From: Ceratothoa steindachneri
Taxonomy: Eukaryota > Arthropoda > Malacostraca > Isopoda > Cymothoidae
NCBI GenBank assembly: GCA_963969495.1
Contig: OZ018324.1
Location: forward strand, 140,488,355 to 140,552,354
Direction: 5' to 3'
DNA: 64,000 nucleotides
Below are positions 1 to 12,099 of this stretch, in pieces (positions within the stretch are counted from its first letter, which is position 1; every line of letters begins with the position of its first letter). The notes beneath the pieces are model-generated. The model was given only the letters and a program-made list of their open reading frames with translations, had not been told where the DNA came from and did no database searches. A program made the position numbers and the translations under genes.

Positions 1-73
1 GAACAAAACTGGCTCCAAAATTAATACACGCAGACGAACATGATAGATACATGACGACCTAATAACACTTATT

Positions 74-1330
74 ATGGACCAACAGAATGTACTTTGGGAC
101 AATGTAATACACAGACTAGACCCAGAAAATGACTCGCCCACATTCTGGAAGACTGTAAATAGACTAAAAGGAGGACAGACACAAACGACAATAAAACTTT
201 CACGAGACAATACGAAAATTACTGAGGCTCAAGAAATAGAAGAAGAATTCAGACAATATTGAGCATCTATTTCCAAGAGATTATCAGAAGAGAATGTAAC
301 TTTTATTTAGATTTCAAAGACGGGATTATAGACGAACTGAATGACTAGATACACAGAACCTATTCTCACAATTTTGTATCGCAGAAAAGGAATATTTAGA
401 GAAACGGCAGGAGAATTGCTGAAAAAGAACACTCTGAAAAATTAAAATCCTTTGGTTAACGAACACATGGGCGTAAAGACTAACACGGGAGAAATTAATA
501 AGAGCCCCAACTGACATCTTTCTGGGGTTTATGAATATCATGAATCCGTGGCTGAACGTCGTTAAATCCTCTGACCACTGCACCGGAAGGTAGCAAAAAT
601 GATATTCATTCCCAAAGCAGGTAAGCTAACTTACAGGGTGAACACGTTCCTGGAAAATAATAACCTAGACATAATCAACAACATGGCTTCCGAAGGAACC
701 AAGGAACTGAGACGGCGCTAACTGTGATCACCGATAAGTTAGCAAAGGTAAAAGCAGAACGTCGCCATGCAAATCTGGTACTCCGCGACGCCAAAAAGGC
801 CTTTGACAAAGGAGGAGAGGCCTGCAATACAAAATCTTAAAAATGGGCCTCGACTTCATAATTGAAAGGATTCTAGGCGATTACGGAATGGAGAGAAAGC
901 GATTGTGAACATTAAAGGATTCAATGGCCCCGAGCTCAAACTCGAGGAAGGGGTGCCACAAGGCGGATGTATATGTCTATTGCTTTAACAAAATACACCA
1001 TTGACCTTTTCCAAGCTCTGACTGAAGGTTCGTTATACGTCCAAATTGCGGAAGATATTACGATGATCTGCACGAGACCTTTTCGGAATGTGAATTATAT
1101 AGCACAGAGAACGGCGGTAGAAATCAAAAACACCAACTTCTTCGAGAGAAGATGGAAGATCCAAGTCGTAAAACTGCGAAGGGTTAATAATAAGGCTGTC
1201 TATATTATAACTAGAACCAGAAAGATGGAGAGAGGAAGGCAGAGTTAGCTCCATGGAGAAATAGTGTTAATCCCCATAAACGTGGAGTTTCAGCGAAGAG
1301 CAAACTAAATCTGGGAAACCGTATGCCGAC
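74..1330 (+). pseudogene. Jockey-like non-LTR retrotransposon (RT) fossil
   Basis: Decayed reverse transcriptase of a LINE, which would copy its own RNA into DNA at a nicked target. A 62-residue open stretch at 74-262 contains DPENDSPTFWKTVNRLKGG, like the linker between endonuclease and RT. At about 600-635 the frame reads FIPKAGK (RT PKPGK motif). At 690-807 two pieces read NQGTETALTVITDKL and LRDAKKAFD (motif A, catalytic Asp at 805-807). At 950-967 it reads GVPQGG. At 1038-1066 it reads YVQIAEDITMI, the YADD box with its first Asp changed to Glu. These motifs are in correct order but lie in several frames with stops between them, so the copy is dead. The 5' end is cut off by the window edge or truncation. 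The family assignment (Jockey-like) is an inference from motif style; that it is a LINE RT is firm. Confidence 0.8.
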
Positions 1331-1640
1331 GCCTCCCTCCTGAGTTTTTACTCAGGTACAGGGAAATTAATGACATAGAAAACAAAAGAAACTTTTAGAA
1401 GCAGCATACTACTCATTGACATAAATTCACTGTTCAGTTAGATTTTTCCAATACTCGAACAGTGCAAAAGAGATATAAAGCCAAACACAGTTCCCTTTCC
1501 CTTAATTGTCAAGTTTTATCTCTGCTAAGTTTTAGCGCGATTTAACACGCCAAAAATCTTTAAAAAATGAAAGAAAGAACAAAATAAAACAAAGAAACTC
1601 ACCAGAAGCCCCTCTGTTATAAAGACTTGAATGCCTCTCA

Positions 1641-1691
<51 letters not shown>
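1641..1691. repeat. (TA)n tract ending in (CA)n
   Basis: About 22 TA units followed by a short ACACACAC. No recognisable element end abuts it. Confidence 0.95.
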
Positions 1692-1932
1692 CATAAACAA
1701 CCAAAAAAAACGCAGAAAAAGCCAAAGATACCCTATCCCAGGAGACATGTCTTTCATTCTTCTGTACAATTTCACTTTCCTATTATTTTCCCCAATTTTC
1801 CCTACTATTTTGTCCAACTAAAATCCTCTACTATTATATTCCTCACGTTATATGACCAATGGCCAATTTCTTGTCACTCTGAGGATCTAGTGAGGAACCT
1901 TGTACCAGTCTTGGTTTCTCTTATTCTCCCTC

Positions 1933-1935
<3 letters not shown>

Positions 1936-1973
<38 letters not shown>
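1936..1973. repeat. (TA)n tract
   Basis: About 19 TA units. The 244 bp between this tract and the preceding one is C/T-rich on the plus strand and has no recognised content. Confidence 0.95.
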
Positions 1974-1975
<2 letters not shown>

Positions 1976-2230
1976 GCAATTTTTTTAAAGACCATGGTAT
2001 ATTTCGCATTGATTAAATTCCTTTGGCAACATTCTATTTTTCCTACTCTATTATTTAGTCCATCTTTTAGATGGATGATAACTCGTCCTATGTTCATATC
2101 TCCTTTTTTAAATAAAGCGTTTGGTAAAAACCAAACTTAAATCGCTAAGCTTTCGATCTATTCGATCATCTTTGCAGCGTCTTTAGGTATTCTTTCCTGC
2201 TTTGCCGATGAAGTATGCTTGAGTCTGAAT

Positions 2231-2578
2231 CAGCGGAACCTCTGATATATGAAAACATGTATAACGTTAAGTCTGGGAGGTCTGCCTTTACTCATATATT
2301 GGAGTGACCAAATCAAAGGCTTCACTTTAGGATCTTGGAGTCTTTCCAACTTCAAGTCTACGCGAAAACAACGAACAACCTGAGTCTTACCATTGAACCT
2401 TAACAGCTGACCCATCTAATATATGAAAACATGTGTAACGTTAGAGACTGGTAGCTCTACCTTTACTCATATAATAGAATGACCAAAGTTAGGCTCTTAA
2501 TAAAGATTCTAGAACGCTCCCAAATTGAGATCGACATGAGAAAAAGGAGATCCTATCATTATACTTCACTATCAATCT
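2231..2578. repeat. Diverged tandem repeat, period about 174 bp, two copies
   Basis: The block beginning near GATATATGAAAACATGTATA (2244) returns at offset 174 as a close variant near 2418. The match continues through 'GCCTTTACTCATATA' / 'ACCTTTACTCATATA', through 'GAATGACCAAA' versus 'GAGTGACCAAA', and to the end of the unit. A third copy may begin near 2570 but decays at once. Function unknown; it may be a remnant of a satellite or of a duplicated transposon end. Confidence 0.75.
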
Positions 2579-3420
2579 AATATTTCAATAATAATAATTA
2601 TAAGAATAATCCCTATCCCTCTTAATCTTCATGTGGCCATTATAACATCAACATTTTAAGCTGTCTTAAAAAAATCATTTAATGTACCTTTTTGTATTTA
2701 AGCAGTCTAAAAAATACTATATTTCAATGTACTTTCCTGTTTAAGAATTTGCATTCTTTATAAGAATATTTGTTAATTTTTTAACATCTAAATAACGATC
2801 TCTATAAAGCCACGTCTTCAATTCCTTATCTTTCTCATCAGTTAATCATAGTATATGATATGAACTCATGATTCATTGGTCCCTCTCGGAGAAGAACATT
2901 TTTGAAGAGACTGCGACAGATTGACCAGACCTTGACTGAAGTTATTAGAAGAATGGTCATTACCTCTCTCTCTACCCTATTTAGGGCGAGTCGACTAGGA
3001 AAGATAAGTCTCCATAGGAACCTAATTCAGCAGGAGCCAAATAAGGGCCTGTTAGTTTTGCAACCGGAACGGCCGCATTGGGCCCGTCTTTGACAACCAC
3101 AATGGCAATAAGCCCATCCCCCTAGGGTGAAAGAGCGCTACCAGAAGCCGTGGATGGAGTAAGTATTCGAAGTCGCCTTTTCGACTCATGAGATTGCTCT
3201 TTTTCGAGTGAAAGAACTTGCGTATGGTGACCTATCCATTTGCGACACGACTCAGGACATAGATAGTATTCTGGGCACGAAATCCAAAAATGAATTTGAA
3301 AATATCGGCCTTGTTCCTAAGGTGCCACCTTAATTTGCTACAAAAAGATCGATTGTCTGTCGCGCACTGACCCGTAAGTTGGCTCACAGACCTCAGAAGA
3401 AATACAATATGAAATAGATG
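2579..3420. other. No gene seen
   Basis: AT-rich sequence with an imperfect direct duplication of about 45 bp near 2650-2745 (TTAAG..GTCT..AAAA..AATGTAC twice). From about 2890 to 3200 the base composition becomes more GC-rich, suggesting an old mobile-element remnant, but no motif could be named. Confidence 0.5.
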
Positions 3421-3430
3421 TAGTGGTATG

Positions 3431-3475
3431 ACCAAGTGTACGCTGTTATACGCACACTGAGCTACCGGCCGACCG
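3431..3475 (-). repeat. tRNA-like SINE head (candidate)
   Basis: Read on the minus strand, this segment begins GGTCGGCCGGTAGCTCAGTG, which matches the 5' part and A box of a tRNA (TAGCTCAGTGT). A good B box is not seen at the expected 40-50 bases downstream, so it is not a functional tRNA gene. It could be a tRNA-derived SINE head or chance. Confidence 0.3.
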
Positions 3476-3479
3476 GAAT

Positions 3480-4980
3480 TAAGGCTCCAACTGGGGATGG
3501 CTGTAAGAGTGCATTAAATATGCAGTTTCTAGGCTAAGGAATATTCAAACACGGCTACAAAAATATACGTTAATAGGACTAAAGATTATATACGCATATA
3601 GGGAAAGTTAAATAGCAATGCAAATAAATATTGACGGTTCACGGCTAAGATGATTGACACTATCAATTAAGTTTAAACCGAGGGATAATTAATTGATAAA
3701 TGATCTTACAAGTATGCAAATTCTAAGGCAAAGGAGATCCTTGAGGTTCGACGCGGTAAAGGTGGGAGGAGCGTGACAAAGCAGGGGTCAAATACCATTT
3801 ACCTTGATGTGCTGCCAGTAGGACCATGTAGGTAGGTTCGCCCTTGAACTTGTAGGCGTCTCACGAGACACTCAATCCAACTTCGGGAAACTGAAGTCTG
3901 GGGGCGTCTTTTCCTTAAGAGAGGAACGGACGATGCTTCGGGGATGGCTTTTCCTATCCTTAAAATCCGATCACGTGGTGATAAAGATTGAAGCACACCT
4001 AAAACTATTTCCACGAACAACACTGAGTGACGACTAGCTCTTCCTTGGCACTTCGAGAATCACTCAATTTTTCTCTGGAGGAGAATGTACTTGATTCCCT
4101 GTCGACTAATGAAGACGATAACGGCTAATGTACTGGACGGCGACCTTAGACATAATAGGCCTTTGAACTCCAAGATATCGAATATATACTCCAAAATTAT
4201 TTAGACCTGAGAGAGATTCATCGCCAATAGACCTCCTTAATTGCCTTGGGTCGCGATAAAGATCCATAACGGGAACTCGTGATTCCCCCTTAGTGGTCTC
4301 TCCAATTTTTTTTAATTTTCGCAGTATATAGGGCGGATAAATGCAGTGCTGCGAACGGGAGGTAAGGCCGACTAAATTCTTCTGTGACAATAGCGTTGCG
4401 CCGTCACGCGAACTGCCTGGGGTCAACGGAGAACTGGGGAAGTCAGGTGGGGAGGGGAGATGACTGAGACCTGAAGTACCGGAGTAGGTCAGAAGAGAAA
4501 AAAAATCCTTTTCTCTCTCCTTATTCTTCTACAATAGATTTCAAGCAAAGTTGGGCTAAGATAGATGTAGTTTATAAATTCCAGAACCGCGAATAGAAGG
4601 AAGGCAGTCATGTATTCAAAGCATCATTTAAAACAACTTAAATGTCAAACAAACCTAAGGAAAATGGAATGGTTATGTTTAACTCCAAAGTATCGGTATC
4701 CTGCACACTTCAAGTGTGCTTCTTGTGTTATGTGCTAGAGAAGCACTCTACAAAAGAATGCTAGTTTGAAGGTAAGGTATACTCTGGATGCTCTGGCATA
4801 AAACATACGTGTTAAAACTCGCAGAAGAAATGTAGAAATTTCAGTAACTCACATCGAACCATATCGATGGCGTGTCCGCTTAAAAAGATCATGATAGCGG
4901 TCAAGAATAAACAGATAGTAGAGAATAGGAACAAAAAGGCTACCACGAAATACGCACAGGCGGCAAAAGCAGACAATCAG
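3480..4980. other. No gene recognised; GC-richer block
   Basis: About 3720-4520 is distinctly less AT-rich and has minus-strand open stretches of 74 and 106 codons (4023-3799 and 4426-4106) with no recognisable motif. This may be the remains of an LTR or 5' UTR. A 17-base perfect palindrome (GCACACTT-C-AAGTGTGC) lies at 4703-4719. Confidence 0.4.
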
Positions 4981-4989
4981 AACAAGACA

Positions 4990-6990
4990 TTGCCTAATGG
5001 ACCCGAAAATGCGACCAGATTTGGTGATGTGCATGCCTCATGCACATTTTGACAACATTATTAAACCAGGAAGCAATTCAACGGAAACGCATCACATTAG
5101 TAGCGGAGAAGTTAATTTCTGTTTAGAAAACGGCATAAATCCCTTGTGTGTCAAACATCAGGCTTTAATGAGAAATATTAGTGGAAAAATGGGATATCAT
5201 TTAAAAAGAAATATGACGATTTTACAAAGAATGCAAAGCAATTGTTTGATATTTCGTGTTGTAAATGCGATGGCTTTGAAAACTGTTCTTGTAGGTAAGA
5301 GTAGAAGGTGCCGCCATTGGAGCAAACGTTTCTGAACGATCAACGAACAACTAGGAAAATGGTAATAGGTAATATCGTTTAAAGAAGAATATTCAGAGTT
5401 CGGTTAATAAGAATCGTGAGTATTGTCTCTTAAATCAACCATCTACTTCGACAGATAATATCGAAGTGATTTTTCTTTCATCCAGCACAGAAATAGAATC
5501 TAATGATGAAGGTAGCGACTATGAGCTTCCTATATCCGTGAAACGCAAAGAAGTAAACCAAAAATTTGCATTTAAGTCTCCATCTAAATGAATAAAATTG
5601 TCAGAATTTTCGTTGGCATGTGACCGCACTATTGTTCCTGATCGAGCTGCAGATTTAATAACAAGTTCAATCTTTTAGGAATTATCGTCAATTAAAGGCA
5701 AATAAACTTCTCTAGTAGTTGACATGTGAAAAGTTATTAGACGGCGTTTCAAAGAGCGGACTACACTACGGTAAGAAATTAGATCGGATAAGCCATTATA
5801 TTCTATTTATTTTTATGGTAGAAAAGATAGCACATTTCTTTTTGAGACGATGAAGGGAACTCATCAAAAGAAGAATATAATGTAAGAGCACATCTCTATG
5901 ACAATGAAGACAGGTCCTGAAAAGGCTATATGCGACGCAATACTCTCATATCTACAAGCAAATAATATTGAAACTCATGAACTCGTTGCTGTTGGATGAG
6001 ATGGGACCGCAGTGAATACAGGAAAAAAAAGAGGTGTGATAAAAATGTTAGAAGTAATACTTAATAGACCACTGCATTGGTTTATTTACCAGCTCTATGC
6101 AAATGAGCTCCCAATGCAACATCTCCTTAACAATTTGGATGGGAAAACAACGGGCGCTCGTGAATTTGTCGTACCTATAGGGAAACAACTGAATAAATGT
6201 GAAACTGTAAGTGTTGGTGAATTCGAGCCAATTCCGAAAAACCTGCCGTCTGCTGACAGAGGAAATCTGAGCAATGATCAAATCAAAAGTATCTGTTTAA
6301 TATCCGTCTATCTATCTCACAGGGCAAATGTTCTGTTGAAATGGCTCAAAAGAGTCCTGGAAAAATGTTTCATGTACCATGGCTTACAACGGCGAATCGA
6401 TACTTCGATTATATGTTTCGACTTCCGACACTTTTGACACGCTGAAACCTATTGTCTTCTTATCATGAATGTATATGCGCTATGCTGGTTTGAAATAAAA
6501 AATAAATCTTCTTCGCAAATTGGAGCACTCAAACTTTTCAAGAAAGGGTTGAAGAAACAATGTAAAGATATAGTTGCCCCAGTGATTCAAAGGAATGCTT
6601 ATTTTGCAAATGCGGAAAACATTCTTTTTTGTATGCTGCGAGATGAAGGAAATTATTTCCGGGAACTCGCATGGAGTATATTTAGGAAAGCACAAAAGTT
6701 ATAAAGGAAAATCAATACGCACTTACTAGATCCAAGCCATAAAGCTGACCACTACATCCACCTAATTAATTGGCAGAAGACCGTTGTTGCTGAACGACCT
6801 AAATTAGATATTCCGAAGTTTTCTTGTCACACACAAGCGATTGAAAGATGCATTGAACTGGGAAACAGAATCGTCACTAGTAGGTTGTGGAGAAGACAAA
6901 AGGGACGGCTATATAGGAAGTAGAATTTACTCCAGGAGAAAAGTGCCCTCATTTAAGAGCAAGAAGGAGTTCGTAATGAATTTAATAACA
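4990..6990 (+). pseudogene. Transposase-like gene of uncertain superfamily, broken
   Basis: Degenerate coding sequence in several frames. Landmarks in order: a Cys-rich patch near 5240-5300 (CCKCDGFENCSC); PPLEQTFLNDQRTTRKMVIGN at 5313-5373; an acidic stretch at 5470-5570; SLACDRTIVPDRAADL near 5613-5660; LVAVG-stop-DGTAVNTGKKRGV at 5982-6040, the stop replacing a Cys in what I recall as a CDGT..NTG motif; HWFIYQLYANELPMQHLL at 6075-6126; VIQRNAYFANAENIL near 6577-6625; IPKFSCHTQAIERC near 6811-6855. I recall this motif order from uncharacterised, often multi-copy, arthropod proteins, and the spaced Asp motifs suggest an RNase H-like transposase. I cannot name the superfamily. At least five frame or stop lesions make it a pseudogene. 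No TIRs were found. An AATAAA occurs just downstream near 7151. Confidence 0.6.
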
Positions 6991-8500
6991 ATACAAAAAC
7001 ATAACCGCATTGTATAAATGGATATTGAATAATAGTAAAAATTTAAATATTCGACTGTTAATTGTTTAATTTCTTCTATTTCAGATGATCATGAGAAAAA
7101 TCTACAGGTTGTATAGAAAAAAACAAAAAAAAGGAAGAAAAACTTATTCAATAAAATGGAAGTAAAATTATTGTTTGTAAAGTTTTATCGAAATAATGTA
7201 CCCCGTATAGGATATATATGTTGATGTAACAACTTGAAGTTGGAAAACAAATAGGATTTTCTGACATTTTTGCTAACTTTACAAAATTTCAATTGCGTTG
7301 AGGAACCTGAAAATATTAATTTAGAAGTCGGAAATTTCAACACAATAGTTTATGATGTTGGGTCCATAGAAAAATCAAGGTAGGAAAATAAATTTCAAAT
7401 ATATTGCAAACCACCATTTCTCGATCCACCCTATTGCAGATCCTCGTCGTCTTCGTTATTAGTTTCCTTGCCTTGAAGAAATATAAATTTAGAGTATTAT
7501 AAAGGTTTGTTTGGACACTGACCTAGCTAATCTTTACTAATTCTTTCCCATAAACTCATCCTGCTTGATGAAATGGCAAGTCCAAAAATGGTGAGATGAA
7601 GATCTATAAGAGATCCTAGAATTCATATGCATCATAGTGATTGCTTAGCGAATTGCAAAATAGCACTTTACAAAATTACAACTTTATCCAATTTTTATAA
7701 GTTCCTGATTCGGTATGCTAGTAGCATCAAAGGAACACAAATAAACTCGAATTGATCCATAATCTTAAAATCTGCCAAAGAATAAGGAAATTGTTCATGT
7801 AGGATGGAAGAATATGAATAAAATTGAACTATCGAAGCATACTTCACTGTTAATAACATTTGATAGAATAGGAGAATATCTTTGGTTTAAAATTATTAAT
7901 TTCTGAATGAACTGACAATAAACTTAAATAAAAGAATATCGATATATCCAGGCCTAACTTCTGAATTATTTAATGGCAACAGTATTTATTTTGAGATGTC
8001 TATGATCAAAAATATAAAATGAAAAACGTATTTCAGTATAAATACCTGTAACAAAGTCTGCCATGCTAACGTATTACAGTTTATTGTGGAAACATCTTAA
8101 TTCTGTTTAAATGAAGATTAGACTAATGAGTTTCCACCTGAATCTTAATGTTAATAATTGTCGAGAGAAGGGCGAGGGGTTACCAAAAATCTCTAAAGGC
8201 ACACACTACTACTGCCCTTCAAACAGCACCTATCGGCGCTGCGTTCGAGTACAATTTATTTATGACTAAGGTAAGGGGAGACCTTCTACTTAGAGTGCGA
8301 TATTATAGTTTGGCTCTTTAAAAAGCAATAAGTTTGCCGGGTTCGTCTTAAGGGTTACTCAAAAGCTAAACACAACTACAAAATAAACTTTAATACAATT
8401 AATAAGAACCAGTGCACAGATAAATATCGAAATCTAAATAATAATCAGTACGACCAAAGAATATTATAACAGGCCAAAATTAAGGAAACTAGGTCTGCCC
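6991..8500. other. No gene seen
   Basis: Mostly AT-rich sequence. The first 250 bp may be 3' untranslated sequence of the preceding transposase-like gene. 8155-8300 is a small GC-richer island without recognisable motif. Confidence 0.5.
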
Positions 8501-10200
8501 AAATATATGTGATCCAATAAGTTGGAGTGAATGAAAGTCAGCAAGTCTATAGGCGTTACACCAAATGGGGAATTCTTCTTAGGACTGGGAACGAAGAGGT
8601 GGTACTTGCGTGGAAAGGACTCCTGGTTACTTCTGAAAGATGAACTGGGGATGTGGAAGACAAATGGCCAGGTCTTCATCGATGGGGTCTCGATGCGAAG
8701 ACGTCTAGAGAGAATCCGAGGGGGGTTGAGATTACCTCGGCTCTAGGGAAAAGTAATCATGAAGTTGCGTTTCGTCTGCGGACAGCAGGAAGTCTCCATC
8801 AATGTAGTGAGAAGAGTGAAACCCATGACAATCTTACGGGGTATAAACAGGTTTCCGTAATCTTTCTCTGATCAGGACGGATTACAGGAAGACGATTTAC
8901 TGAAGAGATCACTATGGCAAGGGGAGCACTTCACGGGAGACAGACGCTAAGTTCTAGACGGCAAGAAGTTCGAGTTCTCTCTATCTGCTGAGGATTTGCA
9001 GACATCATCTTAAATAGGAGCCACAACCCTAGTCCGGAGAGGGCTTTGCGCACGATGGCCTCCAAAGGGGATATCGGAGCCGGCTTATGCAAACATGAAC
9101 CTTGATAATCTTGGGCATCGACGGGGAGAACGGGAAATGAGAGCGATTCCCTTCTACCCCAAGAAGGGGTAGATTGACACAGCTGGCCTCTTGAAGCGTG
9201 CCAGCGTTATCAAACATGGGTAAGACGGTGATAAACCATCCTAAGTTAAACACAACTGGGTTAATTTGCCTCGATAAGAGAAATTCTGTGTGAAAACGGC
9301 GCATTAAGTTTCATGTTTTCACATTGATATAAATTAATCAGTAGTAGTTGTTCTTTCAAATTATTTTATTTGATACTCATCGTGATTAGATTTGTAATCT
9401 ATAATTTTCTTGATTTTTCATATATTACAAACATTTTCAGTAAATTATGGCACTTAATGAAACTAATCAGGACATATTTACTGAATGAATCAAACAATGA
9501 GAGAAGCACTAGTAGTTATCGCCATAATCTAGTAATATCTTGAACAAGATGTGTGACTAGATAATGAATTATATGCACATAAATATCATATTGATAAAAA
9601 GTGGTGTATCCAATGGCGGCAGTGACCGATTTATTTATACATATTTGGGAACGTGTCCTTTTGTAGGCTTTGCTTAAGCCACCAAACAACGAAGGAGGGA
9701 ATTCCCGATGACTCCAAACTAGTAACATCCGTTTTGGGTTGGTAAATATTGATATAAGATACTACAAAGCGGACACTAATACTCCATCGATATGGTTGCG
9801 GGACAGAAGTGCGGGGGTATGTTGGCAGTAAATGCAAGAATTGAAATGACAGCGTATTGTGATTGGCATTTTGCATGAGGAAGCTTGCCGAGCTTCTTAA
9901 CTTTTCGGAAGGGATTAGCACCTTATCTGCATAACGGGCGATTACTTCATGCCGCAGCTAAGAGTTTTAAGTCTAAGTTCGTTGGCGTGGGGAGAGAGCT
10001 TGCGTGTACCATAGATTTTTCGACCTGCGTCGTCGGGTATTACCTTTATGATACCCCTGATACCATAAAGTGCGCTAATCTTCTACCCTTCTATCCTGTA
10101 ATATGTTACGGTTTTCTGTATCCCTTCGACTGATTAAAAAATCAACCGAAACAAAACATACTACTATCTTTTCAGCTTTCTCCTTCATCTATCGAAATTT
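8501..10200. other. No gene recognised; mixed GC-rich fossil
   Basis: 8510-9305 and 9600-10130 are clearly less AT-rich than the surroundings and hold open stretches of 70-96 codons on both strands, none with a recognised domain. Likely very old mobile DNA (LTR, UTR or ORF1-type sequence). Confidence 0.4.
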
Positions 10201-10209
10201 AAGGACCTG

Positions 10210-11960
10210 ACAACTACCTCATCCGTCGGAAGAGAGGCTTATAAACCTCTAAAAATAACGCCAATCGGCGCTCACTTGTTGCGAGAGACTAGGACTAGAA
10301 GAATCTTATGCGCTAGGGCGCGATGAATGGGATGAGGGTAAGTGCCCCGTTAGACCCTTCCCTGGCGCGTAATTACTGATCATTCCCAGTGACCATTAAT
10401 GGGTGCCTCTGGTAGCAACTGCCCGAGGTGAGGGGCCTTGTTTCCAGGTTGATTACCAGGCCAACACAAAGCCTTAGTTCGAGTCTCTTAGTGTGGCGGG
10501 TTATCCATTGAATGCTACGCCGAGATCCTACCCGCCCTGAAGGGAACTAGTAGGAGTTTATTACGTGGAATGTTCCGCTGTTCACCTGGTGCGAAATTGA
10601 TAGCCACCTTCGGAGGCTGTCAGTGCTTCTTGGTTGGGAGCCACAACACGCCGGGCTTAAACACCTCGTTCGGATGAACAACAGTAAAAGGAGCGTGCCT
10701 TCTGAAAGATCCGAAACGTCTACGATGGATAGGCGGGAGCGCCTCACGCGGGGCAAACTCACCACCCCAATTTTTTTTATTGAGTGGTCACAAAGTTTCG
10801 GAGATTTAAAGTGTTAAGCATGACTAGAAATAAAGGACCGGCTGCTCTTAAATACAGATGTTCAGTGTGCAAAAAGGACAATTGGTACGTTGACTACCTG
10901 AAGGGTGTTACTCCAAATGCCAGCCGGCAAGTATCTGCACTGACGGTGTCGTTAAAGGAGAAGTGCAAGAGCTCAAGGATCTATATAGATCATCTGAGCA
11001 AAAATCTAAAGAACTGAAAAGGAAGCTCCGGAACCTAGAGTCTGAACACGCGCGTTAGCTTCCTCATCTCGAGGACAGGATCGTCAAGTTGTCCTCAAGA
11101 CTAGAGGTCCAGTCGGTTCATGATGTATCTCCCACCGACGTGGGTGGATCTGCCAACGAAACCTTCGCCCAAGAAGCGAGCACTGCATCGGCAGTGCCAC
11201 ACCAGCCTTCAAACGTCCCAAAGTTGGAGTCAGCTGCTGCGTGACTGACTCAACGGGCCAAAAAGAAGAACAAGAACAAAGGAAAGAAAAAAGAGGAGAA
11301 AGTAGCAAAATAAGAAGAGAAAGCAACAACAGAAGTGAAACCAGAATAAGATAGGAAAAAAGAAAGAAGAAGAAGAAAAAGAAGAAAAATATGGAGATTA
11401 AAAAGGAAACGGACAAGTCGCTTCCGAAAGTGAAAACTCTTTCCTCTGCAGCCAAGTGTGCGAGATTTAACCTTATTAGCGAGTCTCAAGCATGGAGTCT
11501 GCAACCACTTTTAGTTGCCCGCCTTTGTACCAGTGTGAAATTAAGATGCCTGCCAGGTCGGGGAAACCACCGAATCAAGGTAGAGGCGGGGAAATCTCAG
11601 ATTTCTGAGAACTCAGTTGTTGCCCTAATGGTAAGTGGCAACGACTTTTACTTCAAAGGAGGTAAGGTAGGTCAGGAAGGAAATATTATACACACGTTCA
11701 TGGGAGCCGTGAACAACTGTGGGTTAAAAACCCGCTGAAGTGTTGTGGTCAGGATGCTCCCAAAAAAAGGTCCATCCTAGATAGCTCACTCAAGGAACAT
11801 CTCCTTAAACCGATGCCTGGCAGATTTGCGGACGGCGGAGGGGGTCTTTTTTGTGGACCCTTACCGCATCTTTTATGGTAGCATCAATCTCTACCAAAGG
11901 GATGGAGTGCATTTTTCATTTAAATGAAAGGCTGTACTCTGTAACATGATACAGGATGTC
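10210..11960 (+). pseudogene. CR1-type LINE: 5' region and ORF1 (zinc-finger plus esterase-like)
   Basis: 5' half of a CR1-group non-LTR retrotransposon. 10210-10800 is GC-rich and probably the 5' UTR. From ATG 10820 the frame reads KYRCSVCKKDNWYVDY (Cys-rich finger start), then a heptad-like Leu/Lys region and a Lys/Glu-rich low-complexity stretch at 11255-11400. Near 11850-11945 the frame reads VDPYRIFYG and LYQRDGVHFS, the C-terminal block of the SGNH-esterase domain found in CR1 ORF1 proteins (Asp-Gly-Val-His). Stops at 11014, 11241 and elsewhere break the frame. ORF1 would bind the element RNA. It directly precedes an ORF2 on the same strand, with the usual order and spacing. Confidence 0.72.
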
Positions 11961-12099
11961 GTGGAGTGGACCTTAAGGAGTGTCCGGCCCAGACTGACGG
12001 CGGACGTACGACAGTACGCCCGTGTCACTCCTGGAACGACCTTCTCAGAGGTCGCAAAGAGGGGTGCCCCCTGGCAAATAAATAAGCCTGGAAACGGAA

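Noticed and set aside
1428..1464. 8-bp inverted repeat CACTGTTC...GAACAGTG
   Set aside because: Too short to distinguish from chance in this length of sequence.
8870..9300. GC-rich stretch considered as an rRNA fragment
   Set aside because: No conserved rRNA landmark could be matched.
11084..11504. Minus-strand Phe/Ser-rich frames of 84-123 codons
   Set aside because: They are the shadow of the Lys/Glu-rich part of the CR1 ORF1 on the plus strand.
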